A stretch of 32,202 bases of DNA from Lawsonibacter sp. (GTDB lineage: Bacteria; Bacillota; Clostridia; Oscillospirales; Oscillospiraceae). Made by a program: the position numbers and the translations under genes. The notes under the pieces were generated by a model, which ran no database searches, was not told where the DNA came from, and saw only the letters and a program-made list of their open reading frames with translations. Position 1 is the stretch's first letter. Each line of letters starts with the position of its first letter. The stretch is from NCBI GenBank assembly GCA_022798155.1, contig JAAWLY010000001.1, positions 1-32,202 on the forward strand. The letters are read 5' to 3'. Of the stretch, positions 1 through 6,650 are shown piece by piece.

Positions 1-117
1 CGCCAGACGAAGCCAATTTGACGCAGGAATACTGGATGTATTTCAAGGAAAATTGGCAAAGCATGGCGGAAAAAGAGCCGTCGTTTGGGCATGTTGACAT
101 TTTTCAAACAAGCCCTA
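1..117. repeat. Interspersed long-hairpin repeat, copy A (left end outside window)
   Basis: This copy shares long blocks with 6357-6526 and 20024-20176. Shared blocks include GGAATACTGGATGTATT, then CCGTCGTTTGGGC, then TGACATTTTTCAAACAA. The centre GAATAC-TGGAT-GTATT is a small hairpin, enclosed by GCCAATTT (12-19) pairing with AAATTGGC (51-58), so the element folds on itself. Its right end runs into the stop codon of the HMG-CoA lyase gene at 115-117. No transposase is present. It looks like a non-autonomous palindromic element; its left boundary lies before base 1. Confidence 0.8.
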
Positions 118-1032
118 GTCGAGGATCAGGTCCTGGGCCCGGCCGGCCCGGAGGATATAGCTGTCCAGGTCGTGGTTCAGCAGATCCTTCATTTTGCGGG
201 ACAGCTCCATCACCTTGACGATGTCCACGCCGGTGGCAATGCCCATCTCGTCGCACATGTTGATGACATCCTCGGTGGAGATGTTGCCCGCCGCGTTTGG
301 AACAAAGGGGCAACCGCCCAGCCCGCCGAAGGAGCCATCAAACTGGGTCATGCCTGCCTCCATTGCGGCCAGGATGTTGGCGATAGCCAAGCCCCGGGTG
401 TTGTGGAAGTGGAGCCACCAGCTGACCTGGGGGTACTTCTCCCGTACCCGGGCGCACATCTCATAAACCTGGTTGGGCACCCCCATGCCCGAGGTGTCGG
501 ACAGAGAAATCTCGGTAATGCCCACCTTTAAGTAGGCCTCAATGATGGACTCAATGTCGCTCAGAGGGATGCGGCCTTCCCAGGGGGAGGCGAAGGGCAT
601 AGAGATGGAGCCGGAGATAGCGATGCCGTTGGCCTGGGCCTCCTTCACACAGTCGGCAAAGCCGGCCACGCTCTGCTCCGGGGTCATGTTCAGGTTTTTC
701 AGGTTGTGCTGCCGGCTGGCGGACACATTCAGCTTTACCTTCTTGCAGCCGCAGTCCGCCGCCCGCTTTACTCCCCGCAGGTTGGGGATCAGCGCCCGCA
801 GCTCCACGCCGGGGACCTGGCCCACCTCCTTATACACCTGGTCGGTGTCCGCCATCTGGGGGACGGCCTTGGGGTGCATAAAGGAGCCCACCTCAATCAC
901 CTTGAAGCCGGCGTCGATAAGCCCCCGGAGCAGTTCCACCTTCTTCTCGGTGGGCAGAATGGTCTTCTCGTTTTGCAGGCCGTCCCGCAGGCCGACCTCG
1001 CACAGGGTAATGGCAGAGGGTAAATTGTTCAT
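115..1032 (-). CDS. Hydroxymethylglutaryl-CoA lyase family protein
   Basis: A 305-residue TIM-barrel enzyme of the HMG-CoA lyase family, which splits 3-hydroxy-3-methylglutaryl-CoA into acetoacetate and acetyl-CoA (leucine and related acyl-CoA breakdown). Visible family features are the N-terminal EVGLRDGLQ (R16, D17, metal and substrate contacts), LSDTSGMG around 177-184, the metal-binding HFHNTRG (H208, H210), and the glycine-rich loop GGLGGCPF with the catalytic cysteine C241, followed by N250. Length is normal for the family (about 300). Start: ATG at 1032 preceded by AGGAGG about 9 bases upstream. The stop codon lies in the edge of the interspersed repeat. Transcribed away from the divergent degV-type gene. 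A related DRE-TIM aldolase acting on another acyl-CoA cannot be excluded; no partner acyl-CoA gene is adjacent. Confidence 0.88.
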   Translation of the reverse strand: MNNLPSAITLCEVGLRDGLQNEKTILPTEKKVELLRGLIDAGFKVIEVGSFMHPKAVPQMADTDQVYKEVGQVPGVELRALIPNLRGVKRAADCGCKKVKLNVSASRQHNLKNLNMTPEQSVAGFADCVKEAQANGIAISGSISMPFASPWEGRIPLSDIESIIEAYLKVGITEISLSDTSGMGVPNQVYEMCARVREKYPQVSWWLHFHNTRGLAIANILAAMEAGMTQFDGSFGGLGGCPFVPNAAGNISTEDVINMCDEMGIATGVDIVKVMELSRKMKDLLNHDLDSYILRAGRAQDLILD

Positions 1033-1088
1033 AGCTGGTACCTCCTATAATTTTTTGCGGTGTAACCCCGCTTTTTTCATCTGTTTTA

Positions 1089-1118
1089 ATCATATCGGAA
1101 AGCTGGCTCAGAATCCAA
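1089..1118 (-). promoter_or_regulatory. Possible promoter for the HMG-CoA lyase gene
   Basis: Read on the minus strand, TTGGAT (1118-1113) and TATGAT (1094-1089) are separated by 18 bases, giving a start of transcription about 50 bases before the ATG. The -35 box is weak, so this is tentative. Confidence 0.35.
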
Positions 1119-1170
1119 TACATGTTTTGGATGATACGATAGAAAACATACATAGACAGCAAAATAATAG

Positions 1171-1199
1171 TTGAGTTTTTTGTCCATTTAAGATATAAT
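1171..1199 (+). promoter_or_regulatory. Sigma-A promoter for the DegV gene
   Basis: TTGAGT (1171-1176), a 17-base spacer and a perfect TATAAT (1194-1199) lie 65 bases before the ATG of the DegV gene. Spacing and -10 match the vegetative consensus. Confidence 0.75.
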
Positions 1200-1264
1200 T
1201 ATACTATTACCCACCGGGCAGGGCCCGGTTACGGCCCGCTGGGCCACGAATCTAAGGAGGAAAC

Positions 1265-2164
1265 ATGAAGTTTCATATTGTCAGCGACAGCTCCTGCGAC
1301 CTCGGCCGGAAGGAACTGAAGCGGCTGGGCGTCAGCATGGTATCCTTCTATGTGGCCTTTGAGGATGAGGTCTACTACCGGGAGGAGCGGGACATCTCCA
1401 CCCACGACTTCTACCAGATGATGGCTGACCGCCCGGGCGTGTTCCCCAAGACCTCCATGCCCACTATGGAGGACTACCTGGAGGCCTTCCGCCCCCAGGC
1501 GGCCCAGGGCGTCCCCATCCTGTGTATCTGCCTGAACGCCGCCTTCAGCGGCTCCTATCAGTCCGCCTTGAATGCCGCCGCCGAGCTGAAAGAGGAGTAC
1601 CCCAAGGCCCAAATTCGGGTGCTGGACTCCACCCTGGCCACCGTGCTCCAGGGCCTGTTTGTAGAGGAGGCCGCCTCCCTCCGGGACGCGGGGCTTCCCC
1701 TGGACCAGGCGGCAGAGGCGCTGGCCCCCCTGCCCGCCACCGGGCGGATTTTCTTCACCACCAGCGACCTGGAGTACCTCCGCCACGGCGGCCGCATTGG
1801 CCGGGCGGCGGCAGCCACCGGCACACTGCTGAAGGTAAAACCCCTGATTGGCTACAAAGACGCCGGCCTGGTCTCTGACGGCATCGCCCAGGGGCGGAAA
1901 AAGTCGCTGATTAAAGTGCGGGAGCTGTTTTACCGCCACATCCAGCGGGAAAATATCAGCCTGGACGGCTACCGCCTGGCCACCGGCTTCGGCCTGGACC
2001 GGGAGGAACATCAGGCCTTCGCTCAGTCGGTTTATGACGGGCTTCTGGACCTGGGCCACGACCGGCCGGAGGTAAAAAAGCCCTACCAGATCGGTGTGAC
2101 CATCGGCGTCCACACCGGCCCCACCCCCATCGGCGTGGGACTGCTCCGCCGCGCCCTGCCCTGA
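1265..2164 (+). CDS. DegV family fatty-acid-binding protein
   Basis: A 299-residue DegV protein. The family binds a fatty acid in a cleft between two alpha/beta domains and, in Firmicutes, supplies exogenous fatty acids to the FakA kinase (FakB role). Family marks are the N-terminal IVSDSSCDL (residues 5-13), TSMPTMEDY near 65-73 (fatty-acid carboxylate loop), AAFSGSYQSA near 94-105, the LEYLRHGGRIGRA segment in the second half, and the C-terminal GVHTGPTPIGVG. Length is normal. Start: ATG at 1265 with AAGGAGG at 1254-1260 and a promoter at 1171-1199. It is monocistronic, followed by a terminator. No fakA kinase gene is in the window, so partnering is unknown. Confidence 0.93.
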   Translation: MKFHIVSDSSCDLGRKELKRLGVSMVSFYVAFEDEVYYREERDISTHDFYQMMADRPGVFPKTSMPTMEDYLEAFRPQAAQGVPILCICLNAAFSGSYQSALNAAAELKEEYPKAQIRVLDSTLATVLQGLFVEEAASLRDAGLPLDQAAEALAPLPATGRIFFTTSDLEYLRHGGRIGRAAAATGTLLKVKPLIGYKDAGLVSDGIAQGRKKSLIKVRELFYRHIQRENISLDGYRLATGFGLDREEHQAFAQSVYDGLLDLGHDRPEVKKPYQIGVTIGVHTGPTPIGVGLLRRALP

Positions 2165-2186
2165 CCGGCCCCTTCATTGCCTAACC

Positions 2187-2220
2187 GCCCCCGGTTTTCT
2201 GTCCGAGCCGGGGGCCCTTT
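2187..2220 (+). terminator. Intrinsic terminator after the DegV gene
   Basis: GCCCCCGG (2187-2194) pairs with CCGGGGGC (2208-2215) across a 13-base loop and is followed by CCTTTGC. The T-run is weak, so termination may be partial. Confidence 0.6.
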
Positions 2221-2284
2221 GCTGCCGTCAGGAAATATCTGGGAATCTCTCCTTATTTAGAGCCTTTTGTAACGGTTTTGTCAC

Positions 2285-2312
2285 TTGAATTTTACAGAAT
2301 ATGTGATATTCT
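2285..2312 (+). promoter_or_regulatory. Possible promoter of the SGNH hydrolase operon
   Basis: TTGAAT (2285-2290), a 16-base spacer and TATTCT (2307-2312) lie 45 bases before the chosen start. It is in the only AT-rich stretch upstream of the operon. Match is moderate. Confidence 0.4.
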
Positions 2313-2356
2313 TAAAGGGTACGGTTTCGACAGGGACAGACAGGAGGTGAGTGCCC

Positions 2357-3349
2357 ATGCCAAATGTTTACCGGGGGAAGCACCTGGCTCAAATCGGCCC
2401 AAAACATGTGCTGCGCTACCTCTGTGCGGCGATCCTGGTAGTGGCCGCCGCGGCAGCATTGGGCTTCTATCTCCAGAGCCAGTCCCTGCACTCCCCCAAC
2501 GCCACGCCGCAGCAGAACCCGCCTCCGACGGAGAATACCGCCGCCAGCGCCGGTCCCTCTGCCAGCGCCGCCCCCCAGGTCCCAGACTCCCCTGCCGTCC
2601 CGGCCTATGACTTCAGCCAGCCCGCCCCCGAAAGGGAGGCGGTGGACAACAGCTACTTCACCGACGCCGCCTTTGTGGGCGACTCCCGCACCGACGGCTT
2701 CATGCTGTACAGCGGCGTGGGCACCGGGAAAAACCTCACCTCAAACGGCCTGTCCATCTTCAAGCTGGACGAACGGAAATCCCTGACCGTGGGCGACAAG
2801 GAATATACCCTGCTGGAGGCCCTGGCACTGGAGGAATACGGCAAGGTCTACCTCTGCCTGGGGATCAATGAGCTGGGCATCTACCGGGACAACGACTTCT
2901 ACGAGAGCTACTGCTCCGCCATCGACCAGATCCGCCGGGTGCAGCCCAACGCCGTCATCTACATCCAGGGGCTGATTCCGGTTAATATCAGCGAGGTGGA
3001 GAACTATAACGGCAACAAGTATGGGCTGAGCAATGACCATCTGCGGGTGTACAACGATCTGATGCGCCAGGCCGCGGAGGAGAAGCAGGTGGTCTATCTC
3101 GACCTGTTCTCCGCCTTCGCCGACGAAAACGGCGAACTGCCCCAGGGGGCCAGCCGAGACGGTGTCCACCTGGGCAAAGACGCCTGCATGAAGTGGCTGG
3201 ACTATCTGAAAACCCACACCGTGGACTTTGACGTGCTGTACCCCAACGGCCCGCCCGCCATGGAACCGACTCAGCCCGACCAGCCGGCGGAGCCCCCGGC
3301 CCCCGCCCAGCCGGACACATCAACTGCTGATGGGAGTGTTTCTGGATGA
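2357..3349 (+). CDS. Membrane-anchored SGNH/GDSL-type hydrolase
   Basis: A 330-residue SGNH-fold hydrolase or acyltransferase anchored by one N-terminal membrane segment (about 20-40), with a Pro/Ala-rich linker (about 45-95) placing the domain outside the cell. The catalytic blocks are readable: FVGDSRTDG with nucleophile S110, LCLGINELG with N171 in the oxyanion position, and DGVHLG with D268 and H271. The C-terminal tail is again Pro/Ala-rich. Such proteins modify acyl groups on envelope glycans or lipids; the substrate is not evident. Start: a GTG at 2351 is in frame, but AGGAGGTGA (2342-2350) is best spaced for ATG 2357. The last codons overlap the next gene by ATGA, implying translational coupling with the DUF4358 lipoprotein, a pairing seen in related Clostridia. 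Confidence 0.85.
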   Translation: MPNVYRGKHLAQIGPKHVLRYLCAAILVVAAAAALGFYLQSQSLHSPNATPQQNPPPTENTAASAGPSASAAPQVPDSPAVPAYDFSQPAPEREAVDNSYFTDAAFVGDSRTDGFMLYSGVGTGKNLTSNGLSIFKLDERKSLTVGDKEYTLLEALALEEYGKVYLCLGINELGIYRDNDFYESYCSAIDQIRRVQPNAVIYIQGLIPVNISEVENYNGNKYGLSNDHLRVYNDLMRQAAEEKQVVYLDLFSAFADENGELPQGASRDGVHLGKDACMKWLDYLKTHTVDFDVLYPNGPPAMEPTQPDQPAEPPAPAQPDTSTADGSVSG

Positions 3350-3852
3350 AAAAGATTTTATATATGACGCTGGCCCTGGCCCTGGCGCTGGCTCTGACCG
3401 CCTGCGGCGGGAAGGAGGAGAAGTACACCACCGAGGATGTCCAGGCTATGGTGGACGCCGGGGCCTTCTCCGAGGAGCTGGAGGAGCTGGACGGGGACAC
3501 CGCGTTTCTCCTCTACAAGCTGGCCGACTACGGCCTGGATGAGGGTGACGTGAAAACGTGCGCCGTCCTCCGCTCCGCCGGGGCCACCTGCGAGGAGGCC
3601 GCGGTGCTGGTGCTGTCCGACAACAAGCAGGCCAAGCGCGCGGCGGAGGGGCTGTATACTTATCTAAACGACCAGATCAAGGCCAATGAAAACTACCGGC
3701 CCGCCGAAATCCCCAAGCTGAAGGAGGCCTACCTCAGCATCAAGGGCAGCACCGTCCTGATGGTGGTGGCCAACGACCCGGAGGCCGCCAAGGCCGCGGT
3801 AGAGGGGGAGCCGTCCTTCACCAGTCCGGCGGGTACGGCCACAGCGCCTTGA
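3346..3852 (+). CDS. DUF4358 lipoprotein
   Basis: A 168-residue secreted lipoprotein. It has a short basic N-terminus, an Ala/Leu-rich signal peptide and the lipobox LTAC, so the mature form would start at the Cys near residue 20. The body (EDVQAMVDAGAFSEELEEL, LADYGLDEGDV, and the C-terminal 'LMVVANDPEAAKAAVEG' segment) fits the DUF4358 family of unknown function. Its ATG overlaps the stop of the SGNH hydrolase (ATGA), so the two are likely made together and act at the same place on the outer face of the membrane. An accessory role for the hydrolase is inferred from that coupling only. Confidence 0.8.
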   Translation: MKKILYMTLALALALALTACGGKEEKYTTEDVQAMVDAGAFSEELEELDGDTAFLLYKLADYGLDEGDVKTCAVLRSAGATCEEAAVLVLSDNKQAKRAAEGLYTYLNDQIKANENYRPAEIPKLKEAYLSIKGSTVLMVVANDPEAAKAAVEGEPSFTSPAGTATAP

Positions 3853-3863
3853 GAAAGTGAACG

Positions 3864-3900
3864 ATCCCGCAGGCCAAGCCTGCGGGATTTGCTCCTTGTT
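3864..3900 (+). terminator. Intrinsic terminator after the DUF4358 gene
   Basis: A perfect 11-bp stem, ATCCCGCAGGC (3864-3874) with GCCTGCGGGAT (3878-3888), and a 3-base loop. It is followed by a moderately T-rich stretch ending the SGNH/DUF4358 operon. Confidence 0.75.
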
Positions 3901-3921
3901 CCCATGAAATATGGCCGGAAC

Positions 3922-4062
3922 AAAAAAACAGCTTGCGCTATTCCCCGATATGGAGTACAATGGTAGGCGAGGTAAATAAAAGGCAAGACGTGAGGGAATC
4001 CGACCTCCCTCACGCCTTTATGCAGGAGAATGGCCCTCCTACACAGCAGCAATGCTGCGCCA
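3922..4062 (-). ncRNA. Candidate small RNA gene, about 140 nt
   Basis: This 400-base gap between two plus-strand genes holds a complete minus-strand transcription unit without a convincing protein. A near-consensus promoter (4097-4069) predicts a start near 4062. The transcript then has three successive hairpins: GCAGC/GCTGC (4058-4046), AGGAG/CTCCT (4040-4024), and an 8-bp CGTGAGGG/CCCTCACG (4014-3989). It ends in a stem AATAGC/GCTGTT with a GCAA loop (3942-3927) followed by seven T (3928-3922). The open frame through it starts with no proper start codon, and the one AGGAGG is inside a hairpin. I do not recognise the RNA family; 6S, SRP RNA, tmRNA and RNase P do not fit. A type I toxin/antitoxin remnant is an alternative. 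Confidence 0.5.
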
Positions 4063-4068
4063 GCCCTC

Positions 4069-4097
4069 ATTATATCGGATATGCCACCATTTTACAA
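4069..4097 (-). promoter_or_regulatory. Promoter of the candidate small RNA
   Basis: On the minus strand TTGTAA (4097-4092), a 17-base spacer and TATAAT (4074-4069). The -10 is perfect and the -35 matches in four of six. No protein gene on this strand lies downstream until the terminator-like stem at 3942-3922. Confidence 0.6.
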
Positions 4098-4167
4098 GGG
4101 CGGTTTTGTGGGTTTGTGTCTTCATCTGCGGTGTGGGGTAATTTTATCCTGCGCCGCTTTTGTTTGC

Positions 4168-4246
4168 CTCAACAGGAGCAAACGCCCATGGGGGCCGGGA
4201 AGTCCCCACCCCCTGGGACGTCCTGTTGAGAAAACAGACAGGAGGA
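4168..4246 (+). promoter_or_regulatory. Structured 5' leader that may control translation of the lipoprotein
   Basis: CTCAACAGGA (4168-4177) pairs perfectly with TCCTGTTGAG (4221-4230). Inside is a second stem, CCCA/TGGG plus GGGGG/CCCCC, between about 4186 and 4216. The 3' arm TCCTGT (4221-4226) can instead pair with ACAGGA (4238-4243), which overlaps the ribosome binding site AGGAGGA (4240-4246). The two pairings exclude each other, so the outer stem would free the ribosome site and its loss would mask it. There is no T-run, so this is not a terminator. Any ligand or regulator is unknown. Confidence 0.45.
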
Positions 4247-4253
4247 TTTTAAG

Positions 4254-4970
4254 ATGAAGAGGCAAATCATATGGAAAAGGGCCCTGTGCGCCCTGCTGTC
4301 CGGGGCCCTGCTGCTCTCTCTGGCGGCCTGCGGCGGGAACAAGCCCAATAACGACGGAAATGACCCTTCGGGCGGGAGTCCGTCCGCAGGGACCTCCGGC
4401 GGGGGCGCATCCAGTTCGCCCAAGCAGGAAGCTCCCCCTACCCCGGCCAGACCAGCAGAATTTACCTTGGACACAACGCAGGTGCGGCTTCTCTGCGCCG
4501 ATGGAAAATATTTGGCTCTGGCTCTCTTTGATTGCCCCAAAACCGATAAAGGACTGAAAATATGCGACAAGTCCGGAAATGACACCGGAGCATATATGTA
4601 CAATCGGTATACCGGGATTACCCTGAAAAACGGGCTGTGGCTTGCAGATGCAGAAGAGTGGCCAAGCAAATACAGCGCTGACAGTATAGGGGTTTTGGTC
4701 ACTGACAATTCAGGTGCAGAAAAGCTGTTCACCGATATAGTGCCTATGGCAAAAGAGGAAATGGAGAGCGTCGGGCTCTTTACAATTAATGGATATGCGA
4801 CTTTTGCGGCAACTGGTAAAATTCATGCCAGCTCAAGTTCGGCTGAATTTAATGTGGTCGTCTATATGTTCTGCGACGGCGGCATTGATTCTTTGGAAAA
4901 TGCGGCGGATCGGTTCAAGTTCTATACGGAAGATGGAACAGCCTGGAGACTCCCACTGATAGAAGAGTAA
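4254..4970 (+). CDS. Lipoprotein of unknown function
   Basis: A 238-residue predicted lipoprotein: basic N-terminus, hydrophobic stretch, lipobox LAAC at about 22-25, then a Gly/Ser/Pro/Asn-rich linker to about residue 65. The folded part (about 70-238) is probably beta-rich, with segments such as FTLDTTQVRLLCADGKYLAL, a GITLKNGLWLADAEEW strand pair and a C-terminal FNVVVYMFCDGGIDSLENAADRF split. I do not recognise its family. The second half is visibly less GC-rich than neighbouring genes, hinting at different ancestry. Start ATG 4254 follows AGGAGGA (4240-4246) and the switch-like leader. It stands alone, closed by a strong terminator. Confidence 0.75.
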   Translation: MKRQIIWKRALCALLSGALLLSLAACGGNKPNNDGNDPSGGSPSAGTSGGGASSSPKQEAPPTPARPAEFTLDTTQVRLLCADGKYLALALFDCPKTDKGLKICDKSGNDTGAYMYNRYTGITLKNGLWLADAEEWPSKYSADSIGVLVTDNSGAEKLFTDIVPMAKEEMESVGLFTINGYATFAATGKIHASSSSAEFNVVVYMFCDGGIDSLENAADRFKFYTEDGTAWRLPLIEE

Positions 4971-4972
4971 TG

Positions 4973-5004
4973 AAAAAATCCCGGCCTTGCGGCCGGGATT
5001 TTTT
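4973..5004. terminator. Bidirectional terminator between convergent genes
   Basis: AAAAAATCCCGGCC (4973-4986) pairs perfectly with GGCCGGGATTTTTT (4991-5004) around a 4-base loop. It has a T-run on both strands, serving the lipoprotein (+) and the phosphatase (-); the phosphatase stop codon overlaps its right arm. Its core is nearly identical to the stem at 28772-28799. Confidence 0.9.
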
Positions 5005-6100
5005 ATGGGCTTCCGCCGGAGAGCCGACCGAAGTACCAGCCGGTGACCCCCTCCTTCTTGCACAGGGCGCCCCCCTGTATCCGCCGCACCACCGACAGCA
5101 CATCCCCCGGCTCCACGGGCAGGCGGTAGTCGGTGGAGTCCTCGCACCACAGCCGGTTCCCCTCCCGGCGGAGGTAGTCGGTGAGGATATACATAGTCCG
5201 CCCCGTCTCCAGGTGGCGGCACAGGGACAGCTCCTCCCCCTCTGTCAGCAGCTCCAGGTCCGCCCGGCCCCAGCGGATGTTGGTGGGGAAGGAGTTGGCC
5301 TTCTGGGGGTCCATAGCCACGGCGGTGGGCAGACCGTCCCAGGCGGTCCAGGAGAAGTCCTCGCTGTCCTCCGAGGGGAGGATCAGGGCGTTGAGTTGGC
5401 CATCCACCTTCAGCACACAGCCCCCGTCGATGGAGATAATCTTCCGGTCCCGGGTGAAGATGGGGGCGGCGGAGGGAATGTGGGGGTCGTAGAGGGTCAC
5501 CGGCCAGTGGCCCACAATAACCCACTTGTCAAAGGAGTGCCCCTGGCCCAGAAAATCGTCGTTTTTCATGCACCACCACCGCTCTAGTTCCTCCATCCCC
5601 TCCAGGGAGGGGACGCCCCCGTGAACGAACACCAGGTGGTCGGTCTCCAGGATGGTGGGCAGGGCCTTCAGCCAGGCCCACTCCTTCGCAAAGGCGGCAC
5701 GCAGGCCGGCCCGCAGCCGGGGCAGGTCCTCCAGCTGCTCAAAGCCCCCCTCCCGGGCCATCTGCCGGATGGCCGACTCCGGGTGCCGGGGGAGGTAGGA
5801 GGCAAAAAACCGCTCGTCCATCTCGTCGCTCTCGAAGAAGTTGAGAACCAGCTCGTCGCAGTTGCCGCAGACGGGGTACAGGGTGTGGGTCTTGGATAGC
5901 TCCATCAAATGGCGCAGCATGGCCAGGCTGTCCCGTCCCTTCTCCAAAAAGTCCCCCAGGGGGATGAGAATATCCTCCGGGGTCAGCGCCGCTTTGTCCA
6001 TCAGGGCCCGGAAAAAGGGGAGGTTTCCGTGGATATCACTGACCACCAGAATCCGCCGTCCCAGAGGAAACCGGGGCCGGACAACAATCGCTTTTTCCAT
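5003..6100 (-). CDS. Calcineurin-like metallophosphatase
   Basis: A 365-residue metallo-dependent phosphoesterase of the PPP/ApaH/PrpE-like group. The two-metal site is readable: SDIHGN (D22, H24), GDFLEKG (D50), GNCDE around N80 in place of the usual GNHD, FVHGG, and GHWP in place of GHTH, then ISIDGGC. The C-terminal 70 or so residues (LLTEGEELSL to the end) look like a separate small beta domain. Substrate could be a phosphoprotein, a dinucleotide or another phosphomonoester; the sequence does not decide. Start: an upstream TTG at 6118 is in frame, but AGGGAGGA lies between it and ATG 6100, so 6100 is the start. It is a single gene ending in the shared terminator. Confidence 0.85.
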   Translation of the reverse strand: MEKAIVVRPRFPLGRRILVVSDIHGNLPFFRALMDKAALTPEDILIPLGDFLEKGRDSLAMLRHLMELSKTHTLYPVCGNCDELVLNFFESDEMDERFFASYLPRHPESAIRQMAREGGFEQLEDLPRLRAGLRAAFAKEWAWLKALPTILETDHLVFVHGGVPSLEGMEELERWWCMKNDDFLGQGHSFDKWVIVGHWPVTLYDPHIPSAAPIFTRDRKIISIDGGCVLKVDGQLNALILPSEDSEDFSWTAWDGLPTAVAMDPQKANSFPTNIRWGRADLELLTEGEELSLCRHLETGRTMYILTDYLRREGNRLWCEDSTDYRLPVEPGDVLSVVRRIQGGALCKKEGVTGWYFGRLSGGSP

Positions 6101-6204
6101 GGCAATTCCTCCCTGCAAAAAGATGGTTTAAGCATACCACAAAACAGGCGGAAATTTCAAGAGCCCTTCCACCACGGCGCGGGGTGTGCAGGGTTGCAGC
6201 AAAA

Positions 6205-6358
6205 GCCTCCTTTGGCAAAGGAGGTGGCGTCCGTGAAGCGGATGACGGAGGATTGTGTTTTGGCGAAGCTAAAACGTATGGAATAAACCTTGTTTGCCTC
6301 GCACGTTTCGCTTCGCGAAACACAATCCCCACCGCCTTTCGGGCGGAGCCCCTTTGCC
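6205..6358. repeat. Composite inverted-repeat element with a CCTCC palindrome
   Basis: The left part has the palindrome CCTCC-TTTGGCAAA-GGAGG (6207-6224) and GGCGTCCG/CGGATGACGG. GATTGTGTTTTGGCGAAGC (6251-6269) is mirrored by GCTTCGC plus AAACACAATC (6310-6327), and GGCAAAGG (6214-6221) by CCTTTGCC (6351-6358), so the whole can fold into one long hairpin. The CCTCC palindrome followed by GGAGGATT resembles the dispersed repeat found inside the DUF5682 gene at 14985-15112. No protein is supported in 6101-6650. Confidence 0.65.
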
Positions 6359-6526
6359 TAGGCGCTGTTTGAGACATGGAAACATGCTCAACGACGCGGG
6401 ATTTCGCCGCCAGGCAAACACAATTTTTTGCCGGAATACTGGATGTATTGCAAGAAAAATTGGGGAAGCATGGGAACGAAAGATCCGTCGTTTGGGCGTT
6501 TTGACATTTTTCAAACAAACCCTAAG
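6357..6526. repeat. Interspersed long-hairpin repeat, copy B (complete)
   Basis: This is the complete copy of the family also at 1-117 and 20024-20176. Its ends are imperfect inverted repeats: TGTTTGAG near 6366 against CAAACAAACCCTA near 6513-6524. Inside, CAATTTTTTGC pairs with GCAAGAAAAATTG around the central GAATAC-TGGAT-GTATT. It abuts the composite element to its left, so two elements have landed next to each other in the phosphatase/murJ gap. Confidence 0.8.
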
Positions 6527-6582
6527 GGGCCTTTCGGTGCAACGCTTTGGCTTACCGCTCTCCTCCCCCCCATAATTTCTAC

Positions 6583-6611
6583 TTGAAGGACAGGCGGTTT
6601 CGTGGTAGAAT
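6583..6611 (+). promoter_or_regulatory. Promoter of the murJ-type operon
   Basis: TTGAAG (6583-6588), a 17-base spacer and TAGAAT (6606-6611) lie about 40 bases before the start codon, just outside the repeat. Confidence 0.65.
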
Positions 6612-6650
6612 AGGACAATTGTTGAAAACTTTTACTTTTGAGGCATGTCT

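Noticed and set aside
1055..1077. GCGG/CCGC stem flanked by T-runs upstream of the HMG-CoA lyase gene
   Set aside because: The stem is only four pairs and lies in the leader of the gene; not enough to call an attenuator.
2317..2335. GGGTACGGTTTCGACAGGG resembles the 5' end of tmRNA
   Set aside because: It is directly followed by the ribosome site and coding region of the SGNH gene, with no room for the tag frame or a matching 3' acceptor arm.
3933..4229. 98-residue plus-strand open frame in the 3853-4253 gap
   Set aside because: No ribosome site, and the composition is not protein-like; the gap is better explained by a minus-strand small RNA gene and a structured leader.
4168..4230. Strong stem as a transcription terminator
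   Set aside because: No T-run follows; it is immediately upstream of a ribosome site, so a translational role fits better.
6184..6575. Short open frames on both strands within 6130-6645
   Set aside because: They run through palindromic repeats, have no start signals, and do not look like proteins.
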